A stretch of 64,000 bases of DNA from Micromonospora sp. HK10 (GCF_000982955.1 NZ_KQ058829.1:62001-126000), one strand, 5' to 3'. Positions 1-8,827 are shown, counted from the stretch's first letter. The notes: generated by a model from the sequence alone, not told the origin. A program made the numbers and translations.

Positions 1-404
1 TTGAGCGTGCGGGTGCGCACCGTGACGATGCCGGCATGCGGGCGGGACGCGGATTCGCGCTTCTCCAGCACGAGCGACTCGCTGTAGAGCGTGTCACCGG
101 CGAACACCGGGTGGGTCATCCGGATCTCGTCCCAGCCGAGGTTCGCGAACGCGTTCTGGGTCAGGTCGGTGACGCTCTGCCCGACCGCGATGGCCACCGT
201 GAGTGTCGACACCACGAGCGGCTTGCCGAACTCCGACCGCGCGGCGTACGCGGCGTTGAAGTGCATCTCGTTGGTGTTCATGGTCAGCAGCGTGAACCAG
301 GTGTTGTCGGTCTCCGTGACGGTGCGTCCCAGCGGATGCTGGTAGACGTCTCCGATCTCGAAGTCCTCGAAGAACCGCCCGGTCCAGCCTTGCTTGAGCC
401 CCAT
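1..404 (-). CDS. MaoC-family hydratase, 3' end beyond window
   Basis: Partial gene, N-terminal 134 residues visible. The protein begins MGLKQGWTGRFFEDFEIGD and continues with the hot-dog-fold MaoC pattern, including a stretch of TETDNTWFTLLTMNTNEMHFN that resembles mesaconyl-CoA / beta-methylmalyl-CoA hydratases. MaoC proteins hydrate or dehydrate 2-enoyl-CoA thioesters in the cytoplasm. The ATG overlaps the TGA of the upstream acyl-CoA ligase by one base, so the two are translationally coupled. Together with that ligase and the CitE-like lyase at 7161 it would make a plausible activate-hydrate-cleave module for a branched dicarboxylic acid; that role is inference. Family assignment is fairly sure, substrate unknown. 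Confidence 0.85.
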   Translation of the reverse strand, partial: MGLKQGWTGRFFEDFEIGDVYQHPLGRTVTETDNTWFTLLTMNTNEMHFNAAYAARSEFGKPLVVSTLTVAIAVGQSVTDLTQNAFANLGWDEIRMTHPVFAGDTLYSESLVLEKRESASRPHAGIVTVRTRTL

Positions 405-1942
405 CAGCCAATCTCCTCAGAACGTGCGAGGTACCCGTCGCGGATCGTCCGCTTGAGGATCTTGCCGCTCGGGTTGCGCGGCAACGCGTCGACGACGTGC
501 CACTCGCGGGGCACCTTGTAGCGGGCCACGTGCTGCCGGACGTGGCCTTCCAGGGCTCCGACGTCGATCCGCGTCCCCGGGCGGGCCACCACGAACGCGG
601 CGATGCGCTCGCCGTACACCTCGTCGGGCACGCCGATGACGGCGACCTCGTCGACCGGCTGGTGGCGGGCGATGACCTCCTCGATCTCGCGCGGAAAGAT
701 GTTGACCCCGCCCGCGATGATCATGTCGTTCTTCCGGTCGACGATGGTGACGAAGCCCTGCTCATCGCGCACGGCCACGTCGCCGACGGAGAAGAACCCG
801 TCGGCGTCGTATCCGGCCCGGGTGGCCTCCTCGTCGTCGAGGTAGCCGGCCAGCAGCAGCGGCGAGCGGGCGAACAGCTCGCCGGGCTCACCCGGCCCCA
901 CTTCGTTGCCGTCGTCGTCGGTGAGCCGGATCTCGTTCCAGAACCAGGGATGCCCGACACTGCCGGCCCGTTCCAGGGCGAACTCGGGGCGCAGGTTGGT
1001 GACGATGGAGCACTCGGTCGAGCCGTACAGCTCGTGCACGTCGACGCCGGGGAACGCGGCGATCACCCACTCCTTCAGCGCGACCGGCAACGCGGCGGCG
1101 TTGAAGTAGAGCGTCCGCAGCGCCGACAGGTCGTACCGGGCGGCCGGCTCCTCGCAGAACCGGCGGAGGTGCTGGGCGTGCGTGGGCACCAGGAACACCG
1201 TGGAGGCGCGACTGGAGACCATCAGGTCCAACAACCGCTCCGGATCCCAGGTCGGCAGCACGCTGCACGAGCCGCCGAGCATCGGGGCGGTGTAGGCGAA
1301 CGCGAACCCCGCGCCGTGGTACATCGGTGCGACGGCGATCGTGCTGCGGTTGGGGCCGAGCCCGTAGTCCAGCCCGACTCCGAACGCGGTGAGGACCCGT
1401 CCCCGATGGGTCAGCAGGACGCCCTTGGGCCGCCCGGTCGTGCCGGAGGTGTAGGTGATGCAGAACGGGTCGAGTTCGTCGACGGGGACCTGCGGATCGA
1501 CCGCGCGGCCCTGTCCCAGGAACGTCTCGTACCGCTGGCCGACCTCGCCGGCGAAGCTGAGCACGAGCGGCAGGTCGTCGAGCAGGCCGTCGACGTTGCC
1601 GGCCAGCTCGTCGGCCAGGACGATCCCCCTCGCCCGGGAGTGGGCGAGGATGTACGCGTTGTCCGAGCTGTTGTTCTTCGTGTTCAGCGGCACGGTCGGG
1701 ATGCCGGCCTTGGCCATCGCCGCCGATATCTCGAAGTACTCGTAGCGGTTGTTGCTCAGCACCGCGATCCGCTCACCGGGGGCGATGCCGTGCGCGAGCG
1801 TCGCGGACGCGAGCCGGTTGGAGCGCTCGTCGAGCGCGCCGAACGTCACGGCGTGGTCGCCGTCGACGACCGCGACCCGGCCCGGCGTGGCCCGGCCGAA
1901 CTCGCGGATCCCGGCGGCCATGTTGAGCTGCACACCCTTCAC
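404..1942 (-). CDS. AMP-dependent acyl-CoA synthetase/ligase
   Basis: ANL-superfamily adenylating enzyme of about 512 residues that should activate a carboxylic acid to its CoA thioester with ATP. Visible signatures are the phosphate-binding motif YTSGTTGRPKG (about residue 164), ELYGSTE before the adenine pocket, the DGFFSVGDVA hinge region, and the conserved lysine in NPSGKILKR near the C-terminus. I chose the GTG at 1942 because a GGGAGGG lies 11 bases upstream; an in-frame ATG at 1978 and a GTG at 1933 are alternatives. It sits between the SDR gene and the MaoC gene in a minus-strand operon. The substrate cannot be read from sequence; an acid released in tetrapyrrole or maleimide breakdown is an inference from context. 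Confidence 0.88.
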   Translation of the reverse strand: MKGVQLNMAAGIREFGRATPGRVAVVDGDHAVTFGALDERSNRLASATLAHGIAPGERIAVLSNNRYEYFEISAAMAKAGIPTVPLNTKNNSSDNAYILAHSRARGIVLADELAGNVDGLLDDLPLVLSFAGEVGQRYETFLGQGRAVDPQVPVDELDPFCITYTSGTTGRPKGVLLTHRGRVLTAFGVGLDYGLGPNRSTIAVAPMYHGAGFAFAYTAPMLGGSCSVLPTWDPERLLDLMVSSRASTVFLVPTHAQHLRRFCEEPAARYDLSALRTLYFNAAALPVALKEWVIAAFPGVDVHELYGSTECSIVTNLRPEFALERAGSVGHPWFWNEIRLTDDDGNEVGPGEPGELFARSPLLLAGYLDDEEATRAGYDADGFFSVGDVAVRDEQGFVTIVDRKNDMIIAGGVNIFPREIEEVIARHQPVDEVAVIGVPDEVYGERIAAFVVARPGTRIDVGALEGHVRQHVARYKVPREWHVVDALPRNPSGKILKRTIRDGYLARSEEIG

Positions 1943-1989
1943 CCCGGTGCCATCCCTCCCTGAGTCTTTGACGCGCATGACGGCCCCGG

Positions 1990-2787
1990 TCAGAGTCCGT
2001 AGCGGGCGAGCACGTCCCGCTTGCCGGGGATGAGGACCTTGCGGGTCATCCGGCCGGTGGTGAGCCACGCGATCGCGTCGCCGTTCCTGGTGCTGGTCAG
2101 CATCCGTTCGACCAGGTACGGCGCGACGTCGTCGACGTGGTCGCACAGGATGTTCAGCCACCTGCGCTGCCGCGCCACCTGCTCCGGCGCGGCGGCGGCC
2201 TCGCGCAGCCACCCCTCGGTGATGAGGATGCCGGGGCGGATCTGGCCGATCCGCACGCCGGTGCCGGTGACCTCCTTGGCCAGTGCCCGGGTGAAGGAGT
2301 CCAGACCGCGTTTGGTGGCCGCGTAGACCCCCATGCCGGGGCGGATCCGGCCGTCGCTGCCCCCGCCGAGCATGTTGAAGACCTGGCCGCCGCCGGCGGT
2401 GAGCATGCCGCGGACGGCGACCTGCGACCCGTACACGGTGCCGAGCATGTTCGTGGTGACCATCGTCCGGACGTCCTCCGGCGCGGTGTCGACGATCGGC
2501 CGGGTGGTGTTGGCGACACCGGCGTTGTTGATCCACAGGTCGACGCCGCCCAGCGCGTCGACCGCGGCGTTCCACATCCGCTCGACCTGCTCGGCGTCGG
2601 TGACGTCCACGGCGAACCCGTGGACCGTCGCTGCCGTGAGGGCCTGTGGGCGCAGCCGTGCGACGGCGTCGTCCACGGCCGGCCGCGAGCGCCCCGAGAC
2701 GACGACGGAGTGGCCCCGCGAGAGCAGCTCGCGGGCGAGCGCGAAGCCGATCCCCCTGGTGCTGCCGGTGATGACTGCCTTACGCAT
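1990..2787 (-). CDS. SDR oxidoreductase, chlorophyll b reductase (NYC1/NOL)-like
   Basis: Short-chain dehydrogenase/reductase of 265 residues. Cofactor motif TGSTRGIG is at residues 7-14, NNAG at 87-90 and the catalytic Y-x-x-x-K (YAATK) at 155-159. Beyond the generic SDR motifs it has LWINNAG, NMLGGGSDG (138-146), and a C-terminal NILCDHVDDVAPYLVERM segment. These align with the positions of IWINNAGTN, NM(D/E)G-GS-G and FNI---ETVA--LV-R in plant NYC1/NOL chlorophyll b reductases as I remember them. A paralogue at 23965 shows the same features more strongly. Ordinary actinobacterial SDRs usually lack this C-terminal block, so the resemblance seems specific, but substrate identity is inference. 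Confidence 0.85.
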   Translation of the reverse strand: MRKAVITGSTRGIGFALARELLSRGHSVVVSGRSRPAVDDAVARLRPQALTAATVHGFAVDVTDAEQVERMWNAAVDALGGVDLWINNAGVANTTRPIVDTAPEDVRTMVTTNMLGTVYGSQVAVRGMLTAGGGQVFNMLGGGSDGRIRPGMGVYAATKRGLDSFTRALAKEVTGTGVRIGQIRPGILITEGWLREAAAAPEQVARQRRWLNILCDHVDDVAPYLVERMLTSTRNGDAIAWLTTGRMTRKVLIPGKRDVLARYGL

Positions 2788-2826
2788 GACTGCTCCTGCC
2801 CACTCAAGTCGGGAGAACGGGTCCGG

Positions 2827-3501
2827 TCAGTGGCCGGCCAGCCGGGCGACCGCGTCGGCCAGCGGCACCACGTCGGCATACTTGGCGTCGAGGTCGAAGA
2901 GGTTGGCCTCGTGCGGGCCGGGATCGCGGTCGGCGCACGCCTCGCGCACCACCATCGGGCGGAACCCGTGTTGCAGGGCGTCCACCGCCGACGCGCGGAC
3001 GCAGCCGCTGGTGGAGAAGCCGCCGAGCACCACCGTGTCGACGCCGGCCGCGGTGAGCCAGGCGGCCAGGGCGGTTCCGGCGAAGGCGCTGGCGTAGTGC
3101 TTGTACACGATGTGATCGCCCGGGGCAGGCGTGACCTGGGTCGGGAAGTCGCCGAGTGGGTTGCCGGCGGCGAACGCGGTCAGTGCCGGCACCTTCGTGG
3201 CGAACAGGGGTGCTTCGGCGCAGGACTCGTCGGCGTACCGCACCGCGGTGAAAGCCACCGGAACCCGGGCGGCGCGGGCGGCCGCCACCAGCGCGGCCAG
3301 CGCGGCCAGCGCGGCCTCCGCGGTGGCCAGGAACAGCGGCGACGAGGGTACGGCGTACGCGGCGACGGGGTCGACCAGCACGAGCCCGGGCCGGGTGCCC
3401 CAGCCGAGCCGGCGGGCGAACCCGGCACCGGCGTAGTCGGCATCGAGCCTGCCGCCGCGCGCGGTACCGCTGGGGGTGGTGGACAGCTCGGCACCGTTCA
3501 T
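2827..3501 (-). CDS. Isochorismatase-family amidohydrolase
   Basis: Cysteine hydrolase of 224 residues. The catalytic triad of the family is visible: Asp44 in LVLVDP, Lys134 in IVYKHYASAF, and Cys167 in GGFSTSGCVRAS. Members hydrolyse small amides such as N-carbamoylsarcosine, nicotinamide or maleamate, releasing ammonia. It is the first gene of the minus-strand operon (isochorismatase, SDR, ligase, MaoC), starting 75 bases from a perfect TGGAAACAGTGTTTCCA operator. A maleamate-amidase role (the NicF enzyme of nicotinate catabolism belongs to this family) would fit the maleate-isomerase-like gene at 25490. That link is inference from context. Confidence 0.85.
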   Translation of the reverse strand: MNGAELSTTPSGTARGGRLDADYAGAGFARRLGWGTRPGLVLVDPVAAYAVPSSPLFLATAEAALAALAALVAAARAARVPVAFTAVRYADESCAEAPLFATKVPALTAFAAGNPLGDFPTQVTPAPGDHIVYKHYASAFAGTALAAWLTAAGVDTVVLGGFSTSGCVRASAVDALQHGFRPMVVREACADRDPGPHEANLFDLDAKYADVVPLADAVARLAGH

Positions 3502-3519
3502 TCGACGCAGCGTATGCGA

Positions 3520-3536
3520 TGGATACGCCGTTTCGC
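3520..3536. promoter_or_regulatory. Degenerate copy of the locus operator
   Basis: TGGATACGCCGTTTCGC matches the locus consensus TGGAAACAGTGTTTCCA at 11 of 17 positions and lies 40 bases from the perfect copy at 3576. It is followed by CTAGGGGGAAC, giving the GTTTCGCTAG-n-GGAA(A)C block also seen at 17517 and 38656. Confidence 0.45.
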
Positions 3537-3575
3537 TAGGGGGAACATTGCGGGACGTTGGGCTTGCCGTGCCCG

Positions 3576-3592
3576 TGGAAACAGTGTTTCCA
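3576..3592. promoter_or_regulatory. Perfect operator palindrome between divergent operons
   Basis: TGGAAACAGTGTTTCCA is a perfect 17-bp palindrome. It lies between the minus-strand isochorismatase operon (start 3501) and the plus-strand cupin gene (start 3677), so one regulator could control both. It recurs at 42718 and, with changes in the centre or one arm, at several other promoters in the locus. Confidence 0.8.
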
Positions 3593-3676
3593 TTGCAGCC
3601 ATGCCGGTCTCGGACGGCGCCGATCTCACCATCGCCGGCTGCCGGGCGGCCTGAAACGCGAAGTGAGGAGCTGCGG

Positions 3677-4543
3677 GTGCGAGCGCACGTCGAACTGATT
3701 CACGAGAATGACTACATCTGGCACGTCGGGGAGCTGCCGCACGGTGAGGGCCGGGTCCACGAACGCCGGCTCTCCACCGACGAGGAGGACGGATCGTCCT
3801 CGCTGGCGTTGCGGTTCGACAGCGACTGGGGGCGCGGGCCGGGCGTGCCGCACGCCGACACCGAGTTCTTCGTGCGGTCCGGCTCGCTGATCTACGGCGG
3901 TCAGGAGATCGGCCCGGGCGGCTATCTTCAGGTGCCCCGCGGCGTGCCGATGGACTGGATCAAGATCCGCGAGGGTTCGTCGGTGCTGCACTGGCGCGAG
4001 TACGGCGACTGCGGTTTCGACGTCGAAAAGGCACAGTGGAGTCCGGCCTCGGCGCGGTGGGAGAACGCTGTCGGCGAGGTGACGGTGGTCGATTCCAACG
4101 ACATGGAGTGGACCGCCGCCCCGACGGTCGGACCGCTCACCCCGCTCTACATCAAGCTGCTGCACCGCGACCCGGTGACCAACTTCTACACCCGCCTGAT
4201 CCGGGCCCACAAGGGCTGGAGCGACCACCGACTGGCCCACCACCCCTGCTACGAGGAGTTCTACACGCTCGGCGGGAAGATGGCGTACAACTTCGGCGAC
4301 ATCGACGAGGGCACCTACTGCTTCCGGCCGGCCGGGGTGAAGCACGGCCACTTCGTCGCCGAGACCGACATCGACTGGATCATCCGGTCGGACGGCGAGC
4401 TGGTCAACTGGTACACCACCGATGAGTGGGTCAAGTGGGGCGGCACGGCGACCAACTACCACGAGCACGACGAGGCGCCGGTCATCTCCACCCTGCCGGT
4501 GCGGTCCCGTTCACGCGGCCCCTGGTCCGGCGACGGGATGTGA
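3677..4543 (+). CDS. Two-domain cupin protein
   Basis: Bicupin of 288 residues. The first cupin-like half contains HADTEFFVRSG followed by GPGGYLQVPRGVPMDW; the second contains CYEEFYTLGG and YCFRPAGVKHGHFV. Each pair resembles the two halves of a cupin metal/ligand site, though the first lacks the usual GxH...H set. GTG at 3677 was chosen because AGTGAGGAG lies just upstream, although the frame is open back to 3476. Cupins include dioxygenases, decarboxylases and isomerases as well as sugar- or ligand-binding proteins, so the reaction is unknown. It is a single-gene unit under the operator at 3576 and belongs to the catabolic regulon. Confidence 0.75.
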   Translation: MRAHVELIHENDYIWHVGELPHGEGRVHERRLSTDEEDGSSSLALRFDSDWGRGPGVPHADTEFFVRSGSLIYGGQEIGPGGYLQVPRGVPMDWIKIREGSSVLHWREYGDCGFDVEKAQWSPASARWENAVGEVTVVDSNDMEWTAAPTVGPLTPLYIKLLHRDPVTNFYTRLIRAHKGWSDHRLAHHPCYEEFYTLGGKMAYNFGDIDEGTYCFRPAGVKHGHFVAETDIDWIIRSDGELVNWYTTDEWVKWGGTATNYHEHDEAPVISTLPVRSRSRGPWSGDGM

Positions 4544-4708
4544 CGGCCACGGGGTGCGACGCGGCCACGACCACCGCCGCGTCACACCCCATGCTCGCCG
4601 ACCGCCGTGGGCACCTCGTTCCCACGTACGGCAGTACCAGCACGCCGCCCTTGACCAGCAGGTCGTAACGCGCCACCGCACACCCCTTCACCGGCTGCGT
4701 TTCGCAGG

Positions 4709-4725
4709 ACGTGACAGAGTTTCCA
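4709..4725. promoter_or_regulatory. Probable half-degenerate operator
   Basis: ACGTGACAGAGTTTCCA keeps the right arm (GTTTCCA with CAG before it) and matches 12 of 17 consensus bases. It is followed by TTA, as at 8061 (TTA) and loosely 38844 (TAA). It lies upstream of the cyclase-family gene. Confidence 0.5.
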
Positions 4726-4786
4726 TTACTGAGAAAGGGCGGCTAGATTGACGTCCCAACCCTCGGTCGGTCCAAGTGGAGGTCCC

Positions 4787-5620
4787 GTGCCCGGTGCACC
4801 GCAACCCGACGTCGACCCCGGCGTCACCGCGCTGTGGCCGGCGCTGGCCGGGGCCCGGGTCATCGACCTGGCCCAGCCGATGCGCCAGGGAATGCCCCAG
4901 TCACCGAACCACCCGCCGTTCCGGATGGTGATCGAGCGCCGCCACGGCGACCTGGTGCGCGCCGACGGCGGCAGCGCCGCCAACGAGGTCATCATCACCG
5001 GCGGGCACGTCGGTACCCACGTCGACGCGCTGGCCCACGTCTCGCAGGACGGACTCGTGCACTCCGGCCGGCCGGCCGCGGCAGCGCAGTCCCACAAAGG
5101 CTTCGCGGAGCTGGGCATCGAGACGTTCGACCCGTACGTCGGACGGGCCGTGCTGCTCGACGTCGCCGCCGTGCACTCCACCGCCGTGCTGCCGGCGGGT
5201 TACGAGATCACTCCGGACGACCTGGAGCGGGCCGCCGGGAACACCCGGATCGCACCGGGCGACGCGGTCCTGATCGGCACCGGCTGGTCGCGGCGGTGGG
5301 GCGACGGAGCAGCGTTCGTCGGGCTCGCCGACGGCGTACCCGGCCCCGGGGTGGCCGCCGCGCGCTGGCTCGCCGAGCGCGCGCCCAGGGTGGTCGGTGG
5401 CGAGACGATCGCCTTCGAGCACCTCGCCCCCGGACGCGGGCACGCCACCCTGCCGGTGCACCGGATCCTGCTGGTGGAGCACGGGATCAACATCGTGGAG
5501 ACGATGAACCTGGCCGCGCTGCTCGACACCGGGGTCCGGGAGTTCCTGTTCGTGCTCAACCCGCTGCCCATCGTCGGAGCCACCGGCGCCCCGGTCCGCC
5601 CGCTGGCGGTTCTGCCGTGA
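4787..5620 (+). CDS. Cyclase-family (kynurenine formamidase-like) hydrolase
   Basis: Metal-dependent hydrolase of about 277 residues. The family's signature HxGTHxDxxxH is present as HVGTHVDALAH (residues 74-84), with a later GGETIAFEH and LPVHRILL typical of kynurenine formamidase / putative cyclases. These enzymes open amide, imide or lactone bonds. GTG at 4787 was preferred because a GGAGG stands seven bases upstream; a TTG at 4748 opens the same frame. Its stop overlaps the start of the MmgE/PrpD gene. In context it could hydrolyse a cyclic imide or lactam released from a pyrrole ring; that is inference. Confidence 0.85.
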   Translation: MPGAPQPDVDPGVTALWPALAGARVIDLAQPMRQGMPQSPNHPPFRMVIERRHGDLVRADGGSAANEVIITGGHVGTHVDALAHVSQDGLVHSGRPAAAAQSHKGFAELGIETFDPYVGRAVLLDVAAVHSTAVLPAGYEITPDDLERAAGNTRIAPGDAVLIGTGWSRRWGDGAAFVGLADGVPGPGVAAARWLAERAPRVVGGETIAFEHLAPGRGHATLPVHRILLVEHGINIVETMNLAALLDTGVREFLFVLNPLPIVGATGAPVRPLAVLP

Positions 5621-7086
5621 CGGCGGGCGGAGGTACGGCCGGGACGACGGCCGCGCCGGGCGACGAGCCCACGCTCAGCGCCCGGCTGGCGCGCTTCGCG
5701 GTCGACTGCCGTGACCACGGAGTACCGGAAGCCGTCCGCGCCGACATCCCCGGCCGGGTGCTGGACATCCTGGGGCTGGCCCTGGCAGCGCACGCCGACC
5801 CGGGGGCCGACGCGGCGGCGGCCGCGCTGCGGTCCGTGCGGCGCTGGGGCGGCATCGGCGAGGCCACCGTCATCGGCTCCGGCGATCGGCTGCCCGCCCC
5901 GGCCGCTGCTCTGGTCAACGGGGTACTGGCCCACTCGCTGGACTTCGACGACACGCACCTGCCCTCGGTGCTGCACCCGAGCGCCAGCGTCGTGCCGGCC
6001 GCGCTCGCCGCCGCGGAGGCGGTCGAGACCGGTGCGGCCGCCGGCGGCGCGGCCCTGGTCGCGGCGGTGGCCGCCGGGATCGAGATCACCAACCGGCTCG
6101 GCATGGCCGGCTACCTGCCCGCAACAGGGGCCAACGTCTTCTTCGAGCGGGGCCAGCACGCCACCTCGATCTGCGGCACGATCGGCGCTGCCGTCGCGGC
6201 CGGCCTGCTCTACGGCCTGGACGACGTGGGCATCGGCCACGCCATCGGGATCGCCGCGAGCATGGGCGCCGGCATCCTGGAGGCCAACCGCACCGGCGGC
6301 TCGGTCAAGCAGGCCCACTGCGGCTGGGCCGCCCACGCCGGGGTGAGTGCGGCGGTGCTGGCGGCCGACGGGCTGACCGGGCCACCGACCGTGCTGGAGG
6401 GACGGTTCGGTTTCTTCACCGCGCACACCGGCGACTTCACCGCCGACGCGCTGCTGCGCGGGCTGGGCACCGAGTGGGAGGTGCTGCGCACGGTCTACAA
6501 GCCGTACCCGTCGAACCACTTCACCCACCCCGGCGTCGACTGCGCCCTGGCGCTGCGGGCCGGCGGGCTCGACCCGGCCGACGTCGCCGAGATCGAGCTG
6601 GGGGTGGCCGCCCCGGTGCTGCGTACCATCGCCGAACCCACTGCCGAGAAGACCCGCCCGCGCAGCGCGTACCACGCGAAGTTCTCCGGCCCGTACACGG
6701 TCGCGGCGGCGCTGCTCGGCGGTGGCGGTCTGGGGTTGTCGCTCGACGACTTCGCCGGCGAGCTGCCGGCCGACCGGCTGGCGCTGGCGGCCCGGGTCCG
6801 GTGCGTGGCCGACCCCCGGGCGTCGGAGCTGTTCCCGCGGGCGTTCGCGGCGGTGCTGCGGGTGCGGACCCGCGGCGGTGCCCTCATGGAGCACCGGGTC
6901 GACTCATCGCGCGGCGGGCCGCAGCATCCATTGAGCGCGGCCGATCTGGCGACGAAGTTCCAGCTCAACGCCGAGCGGGCGGTTCCACCGGCGCAGATCG
7001 CCGCGCTGCGCGACGCCGTGCTCGGCGCCACCGGTGCCGGGGTGACGCCGTCGGCGCTACTCGCGCTGACCGCCGCGGCTCGCTGA
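5617..7086 (+). CDS. MmgE/PrpD-family protein
   Basis: Protein of 489 residues in the MmgE/PrpD family, which includes 2-methylcitrate dehydratase, cis-aconitate decarboxylase and iminodisuccinate epimerase. The all-helical domain carries AHSLDFDDTH and HPSASVVPAALA, followed by GIAASMGAG, RTGGSVKQAHCGWAAHAG and KPYPSNHFTHP, all typical landmarks. Start is a GTG overlapping the previous stop (GTGA). The family acts on tricarboxylic or dicarboxylic acids by adding or removing water or CO2. Here it may (de)hydrate an alkylated maleate/malate intermediate; substrate is not readable from sequence. Confidence 0.85.
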   Translation: MTAGGGTAGTTAAPGDEPTLSARLARFAVDCRDHGVPEAVRADIPGRVLDILGLALAAHADPGADAAAAALRSVRRWGGIGEATVIGSGDRLPAPAAALVNGVLAHSLDFDDTHLPSVLHPSASVVPAALAAAEAVETGAAAGGAALVAAVAAGIEITNRLGMAGYLPATGANVFFERGQHATSICGTIGAAVAAGLLYGLDDVGIGHAIGIAASMGAGILEANRTGGSVKQAHCGWAAHAGVSAAVLAADGLTGPPTVLEGRFGFFTAHTGDFTADALLRGLGTEWEVLRTVYKPYPSNHFTHPGVDCALALRAGGLDPADVAEIELGVAAPVLRTIAEPTAEKTRPRSAYHAKFSGPYTVAAALLGGGGLGLSLDDFAGELPADRLALAARVRCVADPRASELFPRAFAAVLRVRTRGGALMEHRVDSSRGGPQHPLSAADLATKFQLNAERAVPPAQIAALRDAVLGATGAGVTPSALLALTAAAR

Positions 7087-7139
7087 GAGCGGCTCGGGGC
7101 AGCCGTGCCCACCGCCGCAGCCGCGCGTGCTCGGCAGAT

Positions 7140-7154
7140 GCCCGGGTTTCGGGC
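7140..7154. terminator. Weak hairpin between convergent genes
   Basis: GCCCG and CGGGC arms separated by GGTTT lie between the convergent PrpD and CitE-like genes. It is a short stem without a T tract, so its terminator role is uncertain. Confidence 0.3.
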
Positions 7155-7160
7155 GGGCGT

Positions 7161-8003
7161 CTACACGGCCAGGGCGAGCAGGCGCCGGGCGGAGCGGACC
7201 ACCGCCTCGTCCACCAGCCGGCCCTGTGCGTCGAGGCAGACTCCCACGCCGTCGCGGACCGCCGCGTCGAAGCGGGCCACCAGGTCCGCCGCCGTCGCCA
7301 CCTCGTCGGGTGCGGGGGTGAACACCTCGTTCACCACCGCGACCTGCGCCGGGTGGATACAGGCCCGGCCGACGAAGCCGAGCCGCCGCAGCGCCATCGT
7401 CGACTCGCGCAGCGCGACCAGGTCCCGGAAGTCGGTGCTGACCGGCCCCACCGGAGGCTCGATGCCGACCGCCGCGCTGGCCAGCACCACCTGTGAGCGG
7501 ACGAAGAGCAGTTCCCGCTCGTCCGGCCCGAGCGTGACACCGAGGTCGGCGCGCAGGTCCGCCTCGCCGAGTTGCAGCCGCCGTACCCGGGGTGAGCGGG
7601 CGATGTCGAGGACCGCGGCCACGGCCGCCGCCGACTCCAGCAGCGGCACCACGGGGGTCGCGCCCACCGGCGACCCGGCCGCCGACTCGGCCGCACCGAG
7701 AACCTCGTCCAGGGCGACCAGTTCGGCGGCGGACTCGGCCTTCGCCACACAGAGCCCGGCGAGCCCCGGCCCCACAACGGTCGCCGCGTCGACGTGGCCC
7801 AACCGGCCCGGGTTGATCCGCACCCACCAGGCGACCCCGGGTGGTGCGGAGCGCAGGAAGGCGGCGACCGCCGAGCGGGCGGCGTCCTTGCCGGCCTGCG
7901 GCACCGCGTCCTCCAGATCGACGATCACCGCGTCCGCGCCGCGCCGGGCCGCCTTGGCCAGCTTGTCGGGCGCGTCCCCGGGCACGTACAGGTACGACCT
8001 CAA
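7161..8003 (-). CDS. HpcH/HpaI aldolase / CitE-like lyase
   Basis: CitE-superfamily carbon-carbon lyase of 280 residues. It starts with the family's usual RSYLYVPGD, then DAVIVDLEDAVP (metal-binding Asp/Glu region), WWVRINPG, LLESAAAV, LQLGEADLRADLG and GRACIHPAQ. Such enzymes cleave malyl-CoA, beta-methylmalyl-CoA or citramalyl-CoA into an acyl-CoA and a 2-oxoacid. TTG at 8003 was chosen because it gives the canonical N-terminus with GGGAGGG ten bases upstream; an in-frame ATG at 8078 would overlap the operator. It is divergent from the membrane gene at 8106 and shares the operator at 8061. Following MaoC hydration it would complete a CoA-ester cleavage route. Confidence 0.85.
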   Translation of the reverse strand: MRSYLYVPGDAPDKLAKAARRGADAVIVDLEDAVPQAGKDAARSAVAAFLRSAPPGVAWWVRINPGRLGHVDAATVVGPGLAGLCVAKAESAAELVALDEVLGAAESAAGSPVGATPVVPLLESAAAVAAVLDIARSPRVRRLQLGEADLRADLGVTLGPDERELLFVRSQVVLASAAVGIEPPVGPVSTDFRDLVALRESTMALRRLGFVGRACIHPAQVAVVNEVFTPAPDEVATAADLVARFDAAVRDGVGVCLDAQGRLVDEAVVRSARRLLALAV

Positions 8004-8060
8004 CGGCTTCGGGCCCTCCCGCTCGACAACGCCCCGGCGATGCGGCCATTGTTTCGACTG

Positions 8061-8077
8061 CGAATACAGTGTTTCCA
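8061..8077. promoter_or_regulatory. Operator between divergent genes
   Basis: CGAATACAGTGTTTCCA matches the consensus at 14 of 17 positions with an intact right arm. It sits between the CitE-like gene (start 8003) and the membrane gene (start 8106). Confidence 0.65.
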
Positions 8078-8105
8078 TTAATGATCGAGACGTCAAGGAG
8101 GCTTC

Positions 8106-8813
8106 ATGGGACCGCACCCGCACGGCTGGTGGATTCTGCTGCACATCGTGCTCTTCGTCTTCTGGCTGGGCGGAGATCTCGGGGTCTTCTGGTCGAGCCG
8201 GTTCGTCCTCAAGCCCGACCTCACTCCGGCCGCCCGGGCCACCGCGCTGAAGATCATGGGCGGGCTCGACCTGGGGCCCAAGATCTGCCTGGTGCTCTTC
8301 CTGCCCAGCGGCGTCACGCTGATGGCGCTGGACCCGCACGGCGCGCGGGTCTTCGGAATCAACCCGTTCGGCTGGCCGATCGTCGCACTGGTCTGGGTGT
8401 TCGCGGCGGCGTGGCTGGCCGCCACGATCTCCGACCACCACCGCCCGGGCCACCACCGGTGGGTACGCCGGGCGGACTGGACGGTCCGGATCGTGCTGAT
8501 CGCCGGCCTGGCCGGGACCGCGCTCTACACGCTCTTCGCCGCCGCACCGTTCGGCGTGGACACCAACCCGAGGTGGCTGGGCGGCAAGATCCTGCTCTAC
8601 AGCGTCGCGATCGCCTGCGGACTGGGCATCCGGCTCACCCTGCGCCCGTTCGGACCGGCCTTCGGCACCCTGATGACGACCGGCTCCACGCCGGAGGTGG
8701 AGCGCACGCTGCGGCGGGCGATCGACGGCTGCCTGCCCTACGTGTGGGGCATCTGGGGCAGCGTGCTGGCCGCCGCGGCGCTCGGCGTGCTGAAGCCGCT
8801 CGCGGCGCTGTGA
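8106..8813 (+). CDS. Integral membrane protein of unknown function
   Basis: Membrane protein of 235 residues with about five or six hydrophobic segments (near residues 8-28, 55-75, 88-108, 125-145, 160-180 and 213-233). Histidines and tryptophans cluster at the first helix (HPHGWWILLH) and at DHHRPGHHRW in a loop. The layout resembles small heme-binding or CopD/DUF2269-like membrane proteins, but I do not recognise the family. An AAGGAGG lies just before the ATG. It is controlled from the shared operator at 8061, so it should belong to the same regulon, possibly in uptake or electron transfer (inference). Confidence 0.75.
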   Translation: MGPHPHGWWILLHIVLFVFWLGGDLGVFWSSRFVLKPDLTPAARATALKIMGGLDLGPKICLVLFLPSGVTLMALDPHGARVFGINPFGWPIVALVWVFAAAWLAATISDHHRPGHHRWVRRADWTVRIVLIAGLAGTALYTLFAAAPFGVDTNPRWLGGKILLYSVAIACGLGIRLTLRPFGPAFGTLMTTGSTPEVERTLRRAIDGCLPYVWGIWGSVLAAAALGVLKPLAAL

Positions 8814-8827
8814 CCCGGGCAGGTCGG

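Noticed and set aside
404-2575. A 723-residue reading in which the acyl-CoA ligase is extended into the SDR gene
   Set aside because: The added 199 residues are an Arg/Gly-rich shadow of the SDR gene, and good start sites exist at 1942 and 1978.
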